A stretch of DNA of 7,793 nt from Actinomycetota bacterium (GTDB taxonomy: Bacteria > Actinomycetota > Thermoleophilia > Solirubrobacterales > Solirubrobacteraceae). Numbering within the stretch: the stretch's first letter is position 1; each line of letters starts with the position of its first letter. Positions 7,297 through 7,793 of the stretch are shown here, piece after piece. The DNA is taken from contig JAHWJE010000060.1 in assembly GCA_019348575.1 (NCBI GenBank), forward strand, positions 1 to 7,793, written 5' to 3'. The notes under the pieces were generated by a model that worked only from the letters and a program-made list of their open reading frames with translations, was not told the origin of the DNA and searched no databases. Position numbers and translations under genes: made by a program.

Positions 7297-7793
7297 CCGC
7301 CCGCCGCGGCCTGCGGCCGCTGCTCACCGCGACGGCGATCGTCGTCACGCTCGCGGCCATCTACTTCGCGGTGCGCGGCGTGGCGCTCGACGAGACGCTC
7401 GACGCGCTCGCCGCCGACCACGAGCGGGTGCACGTCCGCCACATCCCGAACTCGGGCTGGCCGGGCAGACCGCGCAACATCGGCATCGACATGGCCCGCG
7501 GCGAGTTCGTCTTCTTCGTCGACAACGACGACTGGCTGGGCCCCGAGGCGCTCGAGCGCCTCTACGGGTACGCGACGCGGCTGGGCTCGGACATCGTCAT
7601 GGGCAAGGTCGTCGGTCACGGCACCCAGCGGGTCCCGCGCGGCATCTTCCGCCGCAACGAGGAGGACGTCGACCTCGAGTGGCGCCCGCTGCTGTACCTG
7701 CTCTCGCCGCACAAGCTCTTCCGCCGCTCGTTCCTGGAGGAGCACCGGCTGCGCTTCCCCGAGGGCAGGCGCCGGCTCGAGGACCACGTCTTC
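7293..7793 (+). CDS. Chimeric reading frame: flippase-like TM N-terminus joined to a GT2 glycosyltransferase interior, open at window end
   Basis: The frame starts at a GTG overlapping the previous stop (GTGA) and runs 167 codons to the window end without a stop. Residues 1-41 contain one transmembrane helix (RPLLTATAIVVTLAAIYFAV, residues 8-27) and then GVALDETLDALAA. This resembles the beginning of LPG-synthase-TM/UPF0104 flippase-like proteins, which often follow a GT2 gene. From about residue 42 the protein matches the interior of a different GT2 family: HIPNSGWPGRPRNIGIDMARG (50-70), VFFVDNDDWLGPEALERLY (73-91, with a DxD-like acidic cluster), SPHKLFRRSFLEEH (138-151) and LRFPEGRRRLEDHVF (153-167). 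The N-terminal nucleotide-binding part (VVxPxYN and DDGS motifs) is absent, so it should not work as a normal GT2. It may be a real fusion or deletion, or an assembly chimera. Confidence 0.6.
   Translation, partial: MTARRGLRPLLTATAIVVTLAAIYFAVRGVALDETLDALAADHERVHVRHIPNSGWPGRPRNIGIDMARGEFVFFVDNDDWLGPEALERLYGYATRLGSDIVMGKVVGHGTQRVPRGIFRRNEEDVDLEWRPLLYLLSPHKLFRRSFLEEHRLRFPEGRRRLEDHVF

Overview
The window is very GC-rich with compact, closely spaced genes. Its gene order (rplM-rpsI-glmM-glmS read on the minus strand), an acidic N-terminal extension on S9 and frequent TTG/GTG starts suggest a high-GC actinobacterium. Thermoleophilia/Solirubrobacterales-like is my best guess, from protein wording only and not from any search.

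Right to left on the minus strand, the first 4.05 kb is a housekeeping operon: rplM (L13) at 3607-4041, rpsI (S9) at 2897-3610, glmM (phosphoglucosamine mutase) at 1551-2885, and glmS (glutamine:fructose-6-phosphate amidotransferase, cut off by the left edge) at 1-1506. It joins two ribosomal proteins to two enzymes that make glucosamine phosphates for cell-wall precursors. rplM and rpsI overlap by four bases, rpsI and glmM are 11 bp apart, and glmM and glmS are 44 bp apart. S9 is unusually long (237 aa against about 130 for the core protein).

Upstream, still on the minus strand, is a lone TroA/ZnuA-type metal-binding lipoprotein gene (4158-5087). A Fur/Zur-like palindrome lies just in front of it (5101-5119), and no permease or ATPase gene is next to it. 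Before that is a polytopic GT-C-like membrane protein (5136-6539). Divergent from it on the plus strand is a polyprenyl-phosphate-sugar-synthase-like GT2 glycosyltransferase (about 6595-7296), so the right third looks like a glycan or lipid-linked-sugar locus.

The most unusual item is the last reading frame (7293-7793, open at the right edge). It begins like a flippase-like/LPG-synthase transmembrane protein, the expected partner of the preceding GT2. After about 40 residues it changes abruptly into the middle of an unrelated GT2 glycosyltransferase that has lost its N-terminal nucleotide-binding part. This is either a real gene fusion or deletion at a short stretch of similarity, or an assembly chimera. 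I found no tRNA, rRNA, CRISPR array or insertion sequence.
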